From the NCBI RefSeq assembly GCF_000519305.1, contig NZ_JAFG01000003.1:561070-625069 (forward strand): 64,000 nucleotides of DNA. Reading direction: 5' to 3'. The translations under genes were made by a program, and so were the position numbers. A model generated the notes under the pieces. It saw only the letters and a list, made by a program, of their open reading frames with translations. It made no database searches and was not told the DNA's origin. Source of the stretch: Mesorhizobium ciceri WSM4083 (GTDB lineage Bacteria > Pseudomonadota > Alphaproteobacteria > Rhizobiales > Rhizobiaceae). Below are positions 26,120 through 33,813 of the stretch, one piece after another (position 1 is the first letter of the stretch; each line of letters begins with the position of its first letter).

Positions 26120-26418
26120 GGTTCCCAAACCTTCGAAGCCGTGCCGGCTCCAACCAGTCCCTGCTTCATTCCCATTTCCCGCGAATAACATTTCATTATT
26201 TTAGCAACTTCGCAAGTAATCGGCCGGTCGCCCCTACGCGCTCTCCATTGCGCGCTCTCCATTGGCAACAATGGCGATCCGAGGCGCGCCGGCGGGGCTG
26301 GGCGGACGCGCCAGCCGTCGACAATCCAGAAGCACGCCCGCTCGTTGCACTTCGTGCACGGGAACAAACGCCGACACGCCGAGTTTCGCCTCCAGTTTTT
26401 TCAAGAAAGGAGGCCACC

Positions 26419-26706
26419 ATGGCACCGCGCAACAAACCAGGCGCCGACATCGAAGATGACGCACCGCAGGCGGATGGGCCGACCATCGAGCAGCAGGATT
26501 GGGATGCGATTAAGGGCGGCCAGATCCTGCCAGAGTCCGTGCCGGAAAACGGCGACATGCGTTACGGCATCGAAAAAGACGGCGATCTGCCCGACGAGGA
26601 CGACGATAACGCGTACCAGGACAGTGACGACGCCCTACCCGATGATGAGGAAGAAGCCGCAATCACGCGCGATCAGACCCGCGAGGGCCGCTTCGACGAG
26701 ACGTGA
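26419..26706 (+). CDS. acidic low-complexity small protein
   Basis: A 95-residue, strongly acidic, probably disordered protein with an Asp/Glu-rich C-terminal half (DEDDDNAYQDSDDALPDDEE). No signal peptide or membrane segment. AAGGAGG is a near-perfect ribosome-binding site before ATG 26419, which supports real expression. It may be a stress- or nucleoid-associated acidic protein; no family recognised. The roughly 300 bases upstream show no other gene. Confidence 0.65.
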   Translation: MAPRNKPGADIEDDAPQADGPTIEQQDWDAIKGGQILPESVPENGDMRYGIEKDGDLPDEDDDNAYQDSDDALPDDEEEAAITRDQTREGRFDET

Positions 26707-27041
26707 GCCATTCGTCGCCCGAGACATGACTGCCTGTTGTTGAGCTTGCCAAAGCCACATTTTCCATGCCCGGTTCGCGGGCAAATGTGCTTGGCCGGCT
26801 AAGTTTTCCGCCCAGGCATTATATCAGATTTACCTAAAATAGCGGAACATCCAAGGGACATTATCGGAACTGAACAAGGCCCCTTGGACTTTTGCGCACG
26901 ACGGATAAGACCTTGGTCCTACAGGAAAAAGCAAAAGCCCGACGTGACCGATTGAAGCTTCCAACGAGGGAACATCGGGCCTCGCTTGTCGTTGTCGCGA
27001 AGACTCGGCATCGCCGGGTGCCATGCCTGGAGAACAGCGCG
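26707..27041. other. 335-base intergenic stretch
   Basis: No gene supported. It is comparatively AT-rich around 26815-26850 (CATTATATCAGATTTACC), which may hold the promoter of the small membrane gene at 27042. Confidence 0.5.
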
Positions 27042-27248
27042 ATGCCCCACCGATCCACCATAATCAAGACAGGCTATGGCCCAGGCACGGCGATCGCCGT
27101 GCTCATGGTTGGATTGACGGCGGTGGGCATCGTGTTCCTCATTCTCGGCAGTTCGCTCTATTTCAGTGAACAGCCCGCGGATCAACGTGCCCTGTCTTCG
27201 CCCCCCGCGCGGTCGATACACGCGGCCGATAGCAAGACGGCAGACTGA
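27042..27248 (+). CDS. small single-pass membrane protein
   Basis: A 68-residue frame with one strong transmembrane helix (GTAIAVLMVGLTAVGIVFLI) after a short basic N-terminus, and a polar C-terminal tail. GGAG is nine bases upstream of ATG 27042. Typical of small rhizobial inner-membrane proteins; no known function. Confidence 0.5.
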   Translation: MPHRSTIIKTGYGPGTAIAVLMVGLTAVGIVFLILGSSLYFSEQPADQRALSSPPARSIHAADSKTAD

Positions 27249-27426
27249 ACGAGCGACTGCTGGGCGATAGCGATATTGCGGCCGCGCGGGTCCTCCAGGC
27301 TTCGTCTAGGAAGAACCGCGATGCCGTGCCTGCGTAGCGGCGGCGTGCTGGTGATAGCAGCAGCGGAGCGGACGGCTTCGGACGGTGTTTTGTCCATCGG
27401 AGAAGTTTTGGTTCGCTTGCATTAAC

Positions 27427-27442
27427 ATTAGATATATCTAAT
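27427..27442. promoter_or_regulatory. 16-bp perfect AT-rich palindrome
   Basis: ATTAGATATATCTAAT is a perfect palindrome in the 465-base gap 27249-27713, which otherwise holds no supported gene. A related TATCTAATATATAGA sequence occurs at 45654-45670 ahead of an exopolysaccharide gene. It could be a MucR/Ros-type or other repressor site. The 71-codon frame starting at 27449 just after it does not look coding. Confidence 0.4.
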
Positions 27443-27713
27443 ATAAAGATGGCCGGCGACCGCCAGAAGTCGGCTGGCCCGGCGTGCCTCCCTTTGCACC
27501 TGGCTGCCGGGCCATTTTATGTCCTTGCCTCGGGCGTCGGCGGGCGGAACCCTATCTTGCCGTCTTCGCCTCTGTCCGGCGCGGATTCATTTTCGCGCCG
27601 CCTTGCCATGTACAGCTTGAGCCTTCGCAACAGCCTTCGGCTCGGCAGCAGCATGAAATGCTGACGCCGAGCCGATCCCACTGATCAAATCGCTAGGACG
27701 TGCAGGCTAGCTG

Positions 27714-28061
27714 CTAAAATCGAAGGACGACCGAAGGGCCACGTCTGCGATAGCACCGGACGCGACGGCGACCATGCCGCCAGTAACTGCGGCAGACCCG
27801 TCTCCAACGCCGCCCGTGCCGGCGCCGGCGCCAGCCCCGATCCCGATCCCAGTCCCGATCCCGGTCCCAGCGTCGATGGTCGACCGGCTGCACCTCCGCA
27901 TGTGCACCTTCGTCGTCGAAGGCCTCTGCCTCAATTTCATCGAGAATGCCGTTTCCGGCGCCTGGAACACCGGCCGCTGCCTCGATCGGGCGAATTGCCC
28001 CTGCAAGGGCCGCTGCCCCGGCAATACCAAACATCGCTGTCAAGAAGGATCGCCGATCCAT
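27714..28061 (-). CDS. Tat-exported Arg/Trp/Asp-rich repeat protein
   Basis: A 115-residue protein. The N-terminus MDRRSFLTAMFGIAGAAALA is a twin-arginine signal (RRSFL), cleaved near EAAAG. The mature part has imperfect DRDWDRDRGW repeats followed by an Arg-rich tail (WRRRRHGRRWRRVCRSYWRH). Similar short Tat-exported Arg-rich proteins recur in Rhizobiales, with no known role; nucleic-acid or surface polyanion binding is possible. GGGAGG precedes ATG 28061. Confidence 0.7.
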   Translation of the reverse strand: MDRRSFLTAMFGIAGAAALAGAIRPIEAAAGVPGAGNGILDEIEAEAFDDEGAHAEVQPVDHRRWDRDRDWDRDRGWRRRRHGRRWRRVCRSYWRHGRRRVRCYRRRGPSVVLRF

Positions 28062-28512
28062 AGTAACCTCCCAACGTTGCATAAGCTGAACATCGCGCTT
28101 GCCTGCCGAAGGAGCAGGTCGGCGCATGGTGAAGATAGAGGATTCGCCAGCCGCCGAAGCGGCTTGCGAATCCTATCAGCGCAGGAAGGGACGTTGCTGC
28201 GCCGATCGACGAGATGTCAGCCGAGGACTATCCCCATCACCAGAAAGGTGACGGCTGTCGCGAAAATCGGTGCGAGCAACCAGCGCGCTTGGCCAACACT
28301 TTTGTCCCATCTGTCTCTCCGAATTCCGGGAGACAAACAGCCGTGCACAGAGAGCCGTTCCCGTCGGTAAGACCAATGCGCTCGCGGACCAGACTTAAGT
28401 CGCACGTCTCATCCGACCGAAGCCCCAGCCGAGGAACAATTTCATTTGGCTCAAGTTCAGTTGCCGTCAGCGGCGGACGATCTTGTCATGCTGACTCGCA
28501 AGGAGAAACGGT
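28062..28512. other. 451-base divergent intergenic stretch
   Basis: Separates the Tat-exported gene from the DUF1236 gene. A minus-strand frame ending at 28217 has a hydrophobic C-terminus (WLLAPIFATAVTFLVMGIVL) but no plausible start, so I do not call it as a gene. No other signal seen. Confidence 0.4.
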
Positions 28513-28812
28513 ATGAAAATGCACCTAACGGGCGCCGCAGCGGCGCTATTGCTGTTGGCCGGAGTCGGCGCCGTTGCCGCTCAGGACGTTATCATTCAGC
28601 CTGAACAGGACACGGTCATCCGCGAGTATGTGAAGAAGCAGCCCCTCGCTTCGGTCAAGGTTCCCGGTGTGGAACTGAATATTGGTAGCGCGTTGCCGGA
28701 CACGGTCGAGCTTCATGAAATCCCCGATGTCAAATACCGCTACGTGGTGGTCGACAACCGCACCGTCCTGGTGGATCCGGGCACCCGCAAGATCATCAAG
28801 GTCTACGACTGA
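28513..28812 (+). CDS. DUF1236 secreted protein (paralogue 2)
   Basis: A 99-residue exported DUF1236 protein: signal peptide MKMHLTGAAAALLLLAGVGA, then VIIQPEQDTVIREYVKKQP, VPGVELNIGSALPDTVELHE and VPG/DVKYRYVVVDNRTVLVDP. Same architecture as paralogue 1 at 24945. AAGGAG lies nine bases upstream of the ATG. A strong hairpin terminator follows, before the small gene at 28890. Confidence 0.85.
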   Translation: MKMHLTGAAAALLLLAGVGAVAAQDVIIQPEQDTVIREYVKKQPLASVKVPGVELNIGSALPDTVELHEIPDVKYRYVVVDNRTVLVDPGTRKIIKVYD

Positions 28813-28827
28813 ATTTCGAATTGTCCC

Positions 28828-28855
28828 AAACCCGCCGCCAGCCAAGGCGGCGGGT
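28828..28855 (+). terminator. intrinsic hairpin after DUF1236 gene
   Basis: AACCCGCCGCC, loop AGCCAA, GGCGGCGGGTT: an eleven-base-pair perfect stem 17 bases after the stop. The T-tract is short. Confidence 0.65.
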
Positions 28856-28889
28856 TGCACATGTCGGTTTCCAATCAGGACGAGTGACG

Positions 28890-29102
28890 ATGACAAGCAA
28901 AGCTGTGACGTCCCCTGCTTTGGGCGTTCGCCTGGTCGATCTCCAAGCCAGGCTGCGCAATGCGCGGGTGACGGATGCCGAAATGAAAACCTTTCAAAAG
29001 GTCGCGGCCATCATGGAAGATCGTCATGGTCGGATTGATGCCGACGACCTGATCGCGGCGTCGTTCCTCGCCGATCCGGTGCAGGAGCGGCGGACGCCTT
29101 GA
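28890..29102 (+). CDS. small hypothetical protein
   Basis: A 70-residue soluble protein, helical, with a run LGVRLVDLQARLRNARVTDA then EMKTFQKVAAIMEDRHGRID. AGGACGAG precedes ATG 28890. No family known. The next 286 bases (29103-29388) hold nothing recognisable. Confidence 0.55.
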   Translation: MTSKAVTSPALGVRLVDLQARLRNARVTDAEMKTFQKVAAIMEDRHGRIDADDLIAASFLADPVQERRTP

Positions 29103-29388
29103 GGGGCATGCCGACAACCAGCAGACTTTTTGATTCCCGGATCGGGAAAGCGCGCCGAAAGTCTCAGCCGAATCCGCACTTTTGCTCCGGCCTATTCCGC
29201 TTTCGCGGAAGTTTCGAGCGGCCTGCAATGTGCAATGTTGCTAATGCGGCGGTACGAGCCGCCCTGGTTGACGCGGGCGCCCGAGCCATCCCAACAATGC
29301 GCCCCCCCGTCCGCGTCGACCACGGCAGCCGCCTGGCGCTGTCATCCCTGGCCTGCCTGATAATGCGGCCCGCGGCGACGTTCGGGCT

Positions 29389-29940
29389 TCAGCCGCCGAC
29401 AAGCGCCTTTGTGGTCACCAGATTGACTCCGGCCTCGGCGAATTCGCCATTGTGCCTGATGATGACCTGCTCGGCACTCTCGCTGGCATTGTCCAGCGTG
29501 CTGTGCGCATCGGACACCACGGTCACGCCGAACCCTCTGGCGATCGCGCCCTTGACCGTCGCGGCCACGCAAAAGTCGGTCTGTGCACCCAAGAGCACGA
29601 CAGCACCCGCACCCTGCCCGGCAACCCAGTCGCCGAAGGCAGGATTGCTGAAAGCATCGCGCACGGATTTGGCAAAGGTCGGCTCGTCCGCCGCCTGGCC
29701 AAGGGCGGGCCACACCGGCCAGCCCGGCTCACCCGGCGCCAGCGGATCGCCTTCGGGTCCGTCATGCCTGATAAAGGCGACCTTGCGCCCGCCGCGCCGC
29801 GCCCAGTCGATCACCGCCTTGGTGCGCTCGACAATATCAGGCGCATCATGGATCGGCGGTTCGTGCACGCCGTCGAACATACCGGTCTGGAGATCGACGA
29901 CGATGAGCGGCGCGTTATCTGGGAGGCTGGGTGCTGGCAT
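29389..29940 (-). CDS. isochorismatase-family cysteine hydrolase
   Basis: A 183-residue isochorismatase-like hydrolase. The catalytic Asp is in LIVVDLQTGMF, the Lys in FAKSVRDAF, and the nucleophilic Cys in LGAQTDFCVAATVKGA, which also shows the conserved cis-peptide region. The family covers nicotinamidases, ureidoacrylate and N-carbamoyl amidohydrolases; the true isochorismatase metal site is not evident, so an amidase role is more likely. Monocistronic. Confidence 0.88.
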   Translation of the reverse strand: MPAPSLPDNAPLIVVDLQTGMFDGVHEPPIHDAPDIVERTKAVIDWARRGGRKVAFIRHDGPEGDPLAPGEPGWPVWPALGQAADEPTFAKSVRDAFSNPAFGDWVAGQGAGAVVLLGAQTDFCVAATVKGAIARGFGVTVVSDAHSTLDNASESAEQVIIRHNGEFAEAGVNLVTTKALVGG

Positions 29941-29982
29941 GGGCTTTACATAGCAGGGCGGACAAGGTGATCAAGATTTCGC

Positions 29983-30276
29983 TCATTCCGGCGCGCCGGC
30001 AAACAGCACCACGGCGTCGCCGCCCATGGGCGGGCTGTCGCGGATGGTGCGGTCGTTGCCGCCGGTCAGCACCGTGCCGACGGCGGCGAAGGCCACCGCA
30101 TAGATCGAGCCGGTCTGGCTGTCGAACAGCGCGATCTGATTGCCGGTGTCCATGCCCCACAGCCGCGCAGTGCCGTCGAGCGAGCCGCAGGCCAGGCGGT
30201 CCCTTGGCGGTGACACGGCGCCGTATCGCCAGAAGCCCGCTATCGGCGCCCGGCTTGGTTGACACATGTCGCGCAT
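29983..30276 (-). pseudogene. truncated WD40-repeat gene remnant
   Basis: The frame contains one and a half WD40 blades: LACGSLDGTARLWGMDTGNQ, then SIYAVAFAAVGTVLTGGNDR, then a quick stop. The N-terminal part is not protein-like. The C-terminal GGDAVVLFAG resembles WD40-cytochrome c proteins of Rhizobiales. The rest of the propeller is missing, so this is a decayed fragment. The 5' end overlaps the promoter of the peptide gene at 30314. Confidence 0.6.
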
Positions 30277-30286
30277 CTGCCATCAT
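30259..30286 (+). promoter_or_regulatory. promoter of first leader-peptide gene
   Basis: GGTTGACA with TTGACA at 30259-30264, a 16-base spacer and CATCAT at 30281-30286. The same arrangement, spacing and flanks precede the second peptide gene (30568-30595), so the promoter was duplicated with the gene. Confidence 0.55.
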
Positions 30287-30313
30287 CGCCGTAGGGATTC
30301 AGGAGAGAATACG

Positions 30314-30415
30314 ATGAAAAAGACCTACGCAAAGACCTACGCGAAGCCGACCTTCGTCAAGAAGGGCAAGCTTTCAGCCGTCACGGCAAACGGCCCGAGC
30401 AGCGTCACGCTTTAA
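30314..30415 (+). CDS. putative RiPP precursor with lasso-type leader (1)
   Basis: A 33-residue peptide: MKKTYAKTYAKPTFVKKGK followed by LSAVTANGPSSVTL. It carries the lasso-peptide leader motif YxxPxxxxxGxLxxVT (the Y-P-G-T pattern bound by the PqqD-like RRE of lasso B1 proteins). The putative core after VTA is short (NGPSSVTL) and has no Asp/Glu at position 7-9 to close a macrolactam, so it is not a standard lasso core. GGAGAG is six bases upstream of the ATG. Homologous to the genes at 30624 and 56159. No maturation enzyme is in the window. Confidence 0.7.
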   Translation: MKKTYAKTYAKPTFVKKGKLSAVTANGPSSVTL

Positions 30416-30567
30416 TCCGGCGCATCTCTGGCGGATCGCGCCGCCGCTGGAGAGCAACCTCCAGGTGCAATGGTTTTCCAAATAGCCCGAAACAAAGAAT
30501 AGGGGCCCTGGTCCCCTGTCGCTCATTGCTGGATTTATTGCAGGTTTGTTGCTTTCAGCTCGCATGG

Positions 30568-30595
30568 TTGACAGATGGCCGCAGTATGGCATCAT
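30568..30595 (+). promoter_or_regulatory. promoter of second leader-peptide gene
   Basis: TTGACA at 30568-30573, 16-base spacer, CATCAT at 30590-30595, then GGGGATT and AGGAGAG before the ATG. It aligns base for base with most of the promoter and leader of the gene at 30314. Confidence 0.55.
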
Positions 30596-30623
30596 CAAGC
30601 GGGGATTTTAGGAGAGTCTGAAA

Positions 30624-30734
30624 ATGAAGAAGATTTATGTTAAGCCATCGTTCTTGAAAAAGGGCCGTCTGTCGGCGGTCACAGCGTCAAACGGCGCCTC
30701 TATTATTATTTCAAACGGCGCCGCGCCGGCCTGA
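30624..30734 (+). CDS. putative RiPP precursor with lasso-type leader (2)
   Basis: A 36-residue peptide: MKKIYVKPSFLKKGRLSAVT then ASNGASIIISNGAAPA. The leader is nearly identical in pattern to the first gene (KxYxKPxFxKKGxLSAVTA); the tail is short, neutral and Asn/Gly/Ala/Ile-rich, with SNGA and SNGA repeated. AGGAGAG precedes the ATG. Tandem duplicate of the 30314 gene with its own promoter. It is 61 bases from the convergent end of the SdrD-B-like gene. Confidence 0.7.
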   Translation: MKKIYVKPSFLKKGRLSAVTASNGASIIISNGAAPA

Positions 30735-30795
30735 CCGTAAACGCAACCTGATTGAAGCGGGGCGAAATTTCGCTTCGCTTTGGCATGACCAAATC

Positions 30796-31992
30796 TCAGC
30801 GCGTCAGGACCAAATCGTCCAGCACCATTTGCCAATAGTGTTTTGTCGACAGGCGAACACGCGTTACAGCTTTGAGCATCGGGGCGTAGTGCAGCGGCGT
30901 CAGCGCCGACAGCGTGATCTGATCGCTTGAGATCAGTTGCTCGCCAAGCCAGCTTTCGATCAGCGCCACCTCCCCTTCCGACGCCAGCCAGGCGGCACTC
31001 AGCATGACCGAGTGAAAGCCGAACGGCCGTTCGCGGCTGAATTCGGCCGGCAGCCCGCTGCTGGTGTAGAGCACATAGTCACCGGAGACATTGCCATTGA
31101 CATAGCCCTGGCTGTCCTTGGTGTAGTCGCGCGCCATCGCATTCAGGTTGCGCCACGCCAATCCGGCATGACCGGCCGGAATTTTCCTGAAGGGGCGCGA
31201 CGTCACATCGTCGAAACCGATCGTTTCAAGAGCGGCATCAGTGGCGATGCCGGCGCGTTGCGGCGACAGCAGGCCGAGATCCGCCGAGTAGGGCGATAGC
31301 GCCAGCCGTCGCTCCAAGCCGCCAACACTGACGCTGACCGTGTCGGCTTCTTCAGCCAGGTCGAAGCTGAAGACGGCACCCGGCGCCAGTGCCCGCGTCT
31401 CCAGGACATGCCCATTCCCCGACACGGAGAGGGTCGCGGGGCCATCGCCGGCAACGCGCCCGCTGACGCGGCGCGGCGGTGCCAGGCCGACCGGCAGCAG
31501 CATCTCCTGCGATACCATCCCGGCCGGCGAACCCGGCAACGGCAGGAAGTGTCGGGACTGAATGTCATTTTCGCTTTTCGCCTGCCAGCCGGGCGGTACC
31601 GAAACCACAAAGCGCCAGTTGCCCGGCTTGCGGATCACGGCCTTTCTGCTTTTCACCGACATGGGAAAATTGGCAAAGCCGGCATTGTTGGTGCGCGCGG
31701 ACGCGGCGAGCTTGCCGGCCTCGTCATACAGCCGCACCATGATCCCGGCCATCGGCCGGTCTCCGGCGCCGTATTTGCCGTCGCGATCGACATCGAAATA
31801 GACGAAGGACGAGTAATTGAGCATGCCCCCGCGGGCGTTCCAATCGGTACGGACGGCATAGTCGGCAGCCGGATTGGTCTGCCGCCGTCCCTTGCGACGG
31901 CTGCGCTTCCGCCACAGCAGCCAGGACACGACAGCAGCCGCAAGCACCACAATGGCGGCGGACAGTATCTCGACAGCGCCCAAGTCAGGCAT
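30796..31992 (-). CDS. membrane-anchored protein with SdrD-B-like domain
   Basis: About 398 residues. A single N-terminal transmembrane helix (ILSAAIVVLAAAVVSWLLWR) is followed by a basic patch and a large extracytoplasmic region. The segment FVYFDVDRDGKYGAGDRPMA with GIMVRLYDEAG and TNNAGFANFPM is an SdrD B-like carbohydrate/Ca-binding fold. The C-terminal part (from YTKDSQGYVNGNVSGDYVLY) looks like a beta-sandwich, perhaps glycan binding. ATG 31992 follows GAGG; 32031 is an alternative. It may act in surface or polysaccharide recognition. Confidence 0.65.
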   Translation of the reverse strand: MPDLGAVEILSAAIVVLAAAVVSWLLWRKRSRRKGRRQTNPAADYAVRTDWNARGGMLNYSSFVYFDVDRDGKYGAGDRPMAGIMVRLYDEAGKLAASARTNNAGFANFPMSVKSRKAVIRKPGNWRFVVSVPPGWQAKSENDIQSRHFLPLPGSPAGMVSQEMLLPVGLAPPRRVSGRVAGDGPATLSVSGNGHVLETRALAPGAVFSFDLAEEADTVSVSVGGLERRLALSPYSADLGLLSPQRAGIATDAALETIGFDDVTSRPFRKIPAGHAGLAWRNLNAMARDYTKDSQGYVNGNVSGDYVLYTSSGLPAEFSRERPFGFHSVMLSAAWLASEGEVALIESWLGEQLISSDQITLSALTPLHYAPMLKAVTRVRLSTKHYWQMVLDDLVLTR

Positions 31993-32184
31993 GGAGCCTC
32001 GATTCACAAATGTCGTGGGGATTGCGTTCATGGGCGATCCGGCTGCGTTGGAATACTTTGCCGACAGGTTATTGCATGTCGGCTAAAAGCGAACCCGGAT
32101 TTGGGACAGCGATATGTATCAAGACGAAAGACTTAAAGCGCGTTGCATGGATCCGTTCAAGTGCGACGTATGAAGGCAGTCGCC

Positions 32185-32955
32185 TTACTTCAATTCCACC
32201 CACACCGGCGCATGGTCGCTGGCGCCGTCCTCGCCGCGCATGTCGCGGTCGATGCCGGCGGCGGTCAGGCGACGTGCCGGTTTCTTCGACAGCAGGATGT
32301 GATCGAGCCGGAGGCCCGCATCGCGCGGCCAGCGGTTGCGGCGATAGTCCCAGAATGTGTAAAGCGTTTCCTTCGGATGCTTCTTGCGCAGGGCATCAAC
32401 CCAACCCTGGTCGAGCAGGCGCTGGAACGACGCCCGGCTTTCCGGCTGCACCAGCGCGTTGTCGTCATAGGAGCGGGTGGCGTAGATATCGCGCGGCTCG
32501 GGCACGATGTTGTAGTCGCCGGCCAGCACCACCGGCAGGCCGGTGTCGAGCAACTGTTCGGCATGTGCCTCCAGCCGCGCGTGCCAGGCGAGCTTGTAGG
32601 CGAATTTCGGGCCGGGCTGAGGATTGCCGTTCGGCGCATAGAGGCAAGCGATGACAATGCCATTCACCGCCGCCTCGATATAGCGGCTCTGCCTGTCGGC
32701 ATCGTCGCCGGGCAAGGCATCGCGGGTTAGCACCGGTTCCGAACCCCGCGCCAGGATGGCAACACCGTTCCACGTCGGCTCGCCCTTCCACACCGCGCCA
32801 TAGCCGGCCGCCGCCAATGCCGAGCGCGGAAACTGCATATCGCGTGCCTTCAGCTCCTGCACGCACACGACATCGGGCTTTGCCACAGCCAGCCATGCCA
32901 GCAGGTTTTCAAGCCGGCTGTTGATATTGTTGATGTTGAAGGAGGCGATCTTCAT
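32185..32955 (-). CDS. xthA: exodeoxyribonuclease III
   Basis: A 256-residue member of the ExoIII/AP endonuclease family. Motifs are MKIASFNINNINSR, CVQELKARD (catalytic Glu), LAGDYNIVPEPRDIY and the C-terminal GLRLDHILLSK and ASDHAPVWVEL, which hold the metal and catalytic residues. It cleaves abasic sites and trims 3' ends in base-excision repair. Its start lies five bases after the stop of the alpha/beta hydrolase gene, so they form an operon. Confidence 0.93.
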   Translation of the reverse strand: MKIASFNINNINSRLENLLAWLAVAKPDVVCVQELKARDMQFPRSALAAAGYGAVWKGEPTWNGVAILARGSEPVLTRDALPGDDADRQSRYIEAAVNGIVIACLYAPNGNPQPGPKFAYKLAWHARLEAHAEQLLDTGLPVVLAGDYNIVPEPRDIYATRSYDDNALVQPESRASFQRLLDQGWVDALRKKHPKETLYTFWDYRRNRWPRDAGLRLDHILLSKKPARRLTAAGIDRDMRGEDGASDHAPVWVELK

Positions 32956-32959
32956 CGCT

Positions 32960-33604
32960 TCAGGAAGCGATCCGACCCGACCAGGCCTTCACCGCCTCGG
33001 CCAGCGTCTTCAGATGGTCGGCGGCGGAGAAGCCCGAGATGCTCTTGCGCGGCTTGAGATCATGATCGCCATCCTCAAGCCAGACAATTTCGATACTGTC
33101 CGACAGCCCATACCCAGCCACCTCGTCCCTGGTGCCGAACTCGTCGCGCGTGCCCTGGAAGATCAGCGTTGGCGTCTTCAGATCGGCGAGGTGTTTGGTG
33201 CGTAGTTGCTCAGGCTTGGCTGGTGGATGAAAGGGATAGCCGAGGCACAGCAGGCCTGAAATCTCGCCCTTGGCAAACATCTCGTCGGCGACCATCGAGG
33301 CGACGCGCCCGCCCATCGATTTGCCGCCGATGACGAGCGGGCCGGTCACGCCCTTCGCCCTGAGGTCGGCTATCGCCTTGATATATTCCGGGTTGACCGT
33401 CTCGGCCCGCGGCGGCGGCTTGCGGTGGCCATAGCGGCGGGCAGCCATATAGTGGAACTCGAAGCGGGCGACCTGGAAACCGGCTTCGGCCAGCGCCTTG
33501 GCGGTGGCGTTCATCGAGGGGGAATCCATCGACGCGCCGGCGCCGTGGGCGAGCAGGATGGTGATGGGGGCGGTGTCGTCGCCGTCGAAGAGGAAGGTGG
33601 TCAT
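32960..33604 (-). CDS. alpha/beta hydrolase (Tex30/KANL3-like)
   Basis: A 214-residue alpha/beta hydrolase. The oxyanion region is ILLAHGAGASMDSPSM, the nucleophile elbow GGKSMGGRVASM (Ser), then Asp and His in FQGTRDEFG and LEDGDHDLKPRKS. This is the DUF/COG3571-type family related to dienelactone hydrolase and eukaryotic Tex30. Substrate unknown. It is the first gene of an operon with xthA. Confidence 0.85.
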   Translation of the reverse strand: MTTFLFDGDDTAPITILLAHGAGASMDSPSMNATAKALAEAGFQVARFEFHYMAARRYGHRKPPPRAETVNPEYIKAIADLRAKGVTGPLVIGGKSMGGRVASMVADEMFAKGEISGLLCLGYPFHPPAKPEQLRTKHLADLKTPTLIFQGTRDEFGTRDEVAGYGLSDSIEIVWLEDGDHDLKPRKSISGFSAADHLKTLAEAVKAWSGRIAS

Positions 33605-33637
33605 GGGGCGGTCTCGCTGGAGAGGTCGAGTTCCGTC

Positions 33638-33796
33638 ACACCCCCCTCTGGCCTGCCGGCCATCTCCCCCGCAAGGGGGGAGATTGCGCGCTCAGCCGCT
33701 TTCGCCAATCTCCCACTTTGCAAGAAGGAGCGGGACGCCCAAGCTGCCGATCTCCCCCCTTGCGGGGGAGATGGCCGGCAGGCCAGAGGGGGGTGT
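33638..33796. repeat. 47-bp perfect inverted repeat with 65-bp loop
   Basis: Left arm 33638-33684 and right arm 33750-33796 are exact reverse complements over 47 bases. Each arm contains its own smaller palindrome around CCCCCGCAAGGGGGG. It fills the gap between the TPR gene stop and the hydrolase start. The transcript would fold into a very stable stem. Same element class as those at 2.4, 18.75 and 63.7 kb, but here with almost perfect arms, so probably recent. Confidence 0.9.
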
Positions 33797-33813
33797 TCAT
33801 GCGCCAGCATCCC

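Noticed and set aside
28217..28405. small membrane protein on the minus strand
   Set aside because: A hydrophobic C-terminus is present but there is no plausible start codon or ribosome-binding site close to it.
30314..30734. complete lasso-peptide biosynthetic cluster
   Set aside because: No cyclase, protease or RRE gene in the window and the putative cores lack the ring-closing acidic residue.
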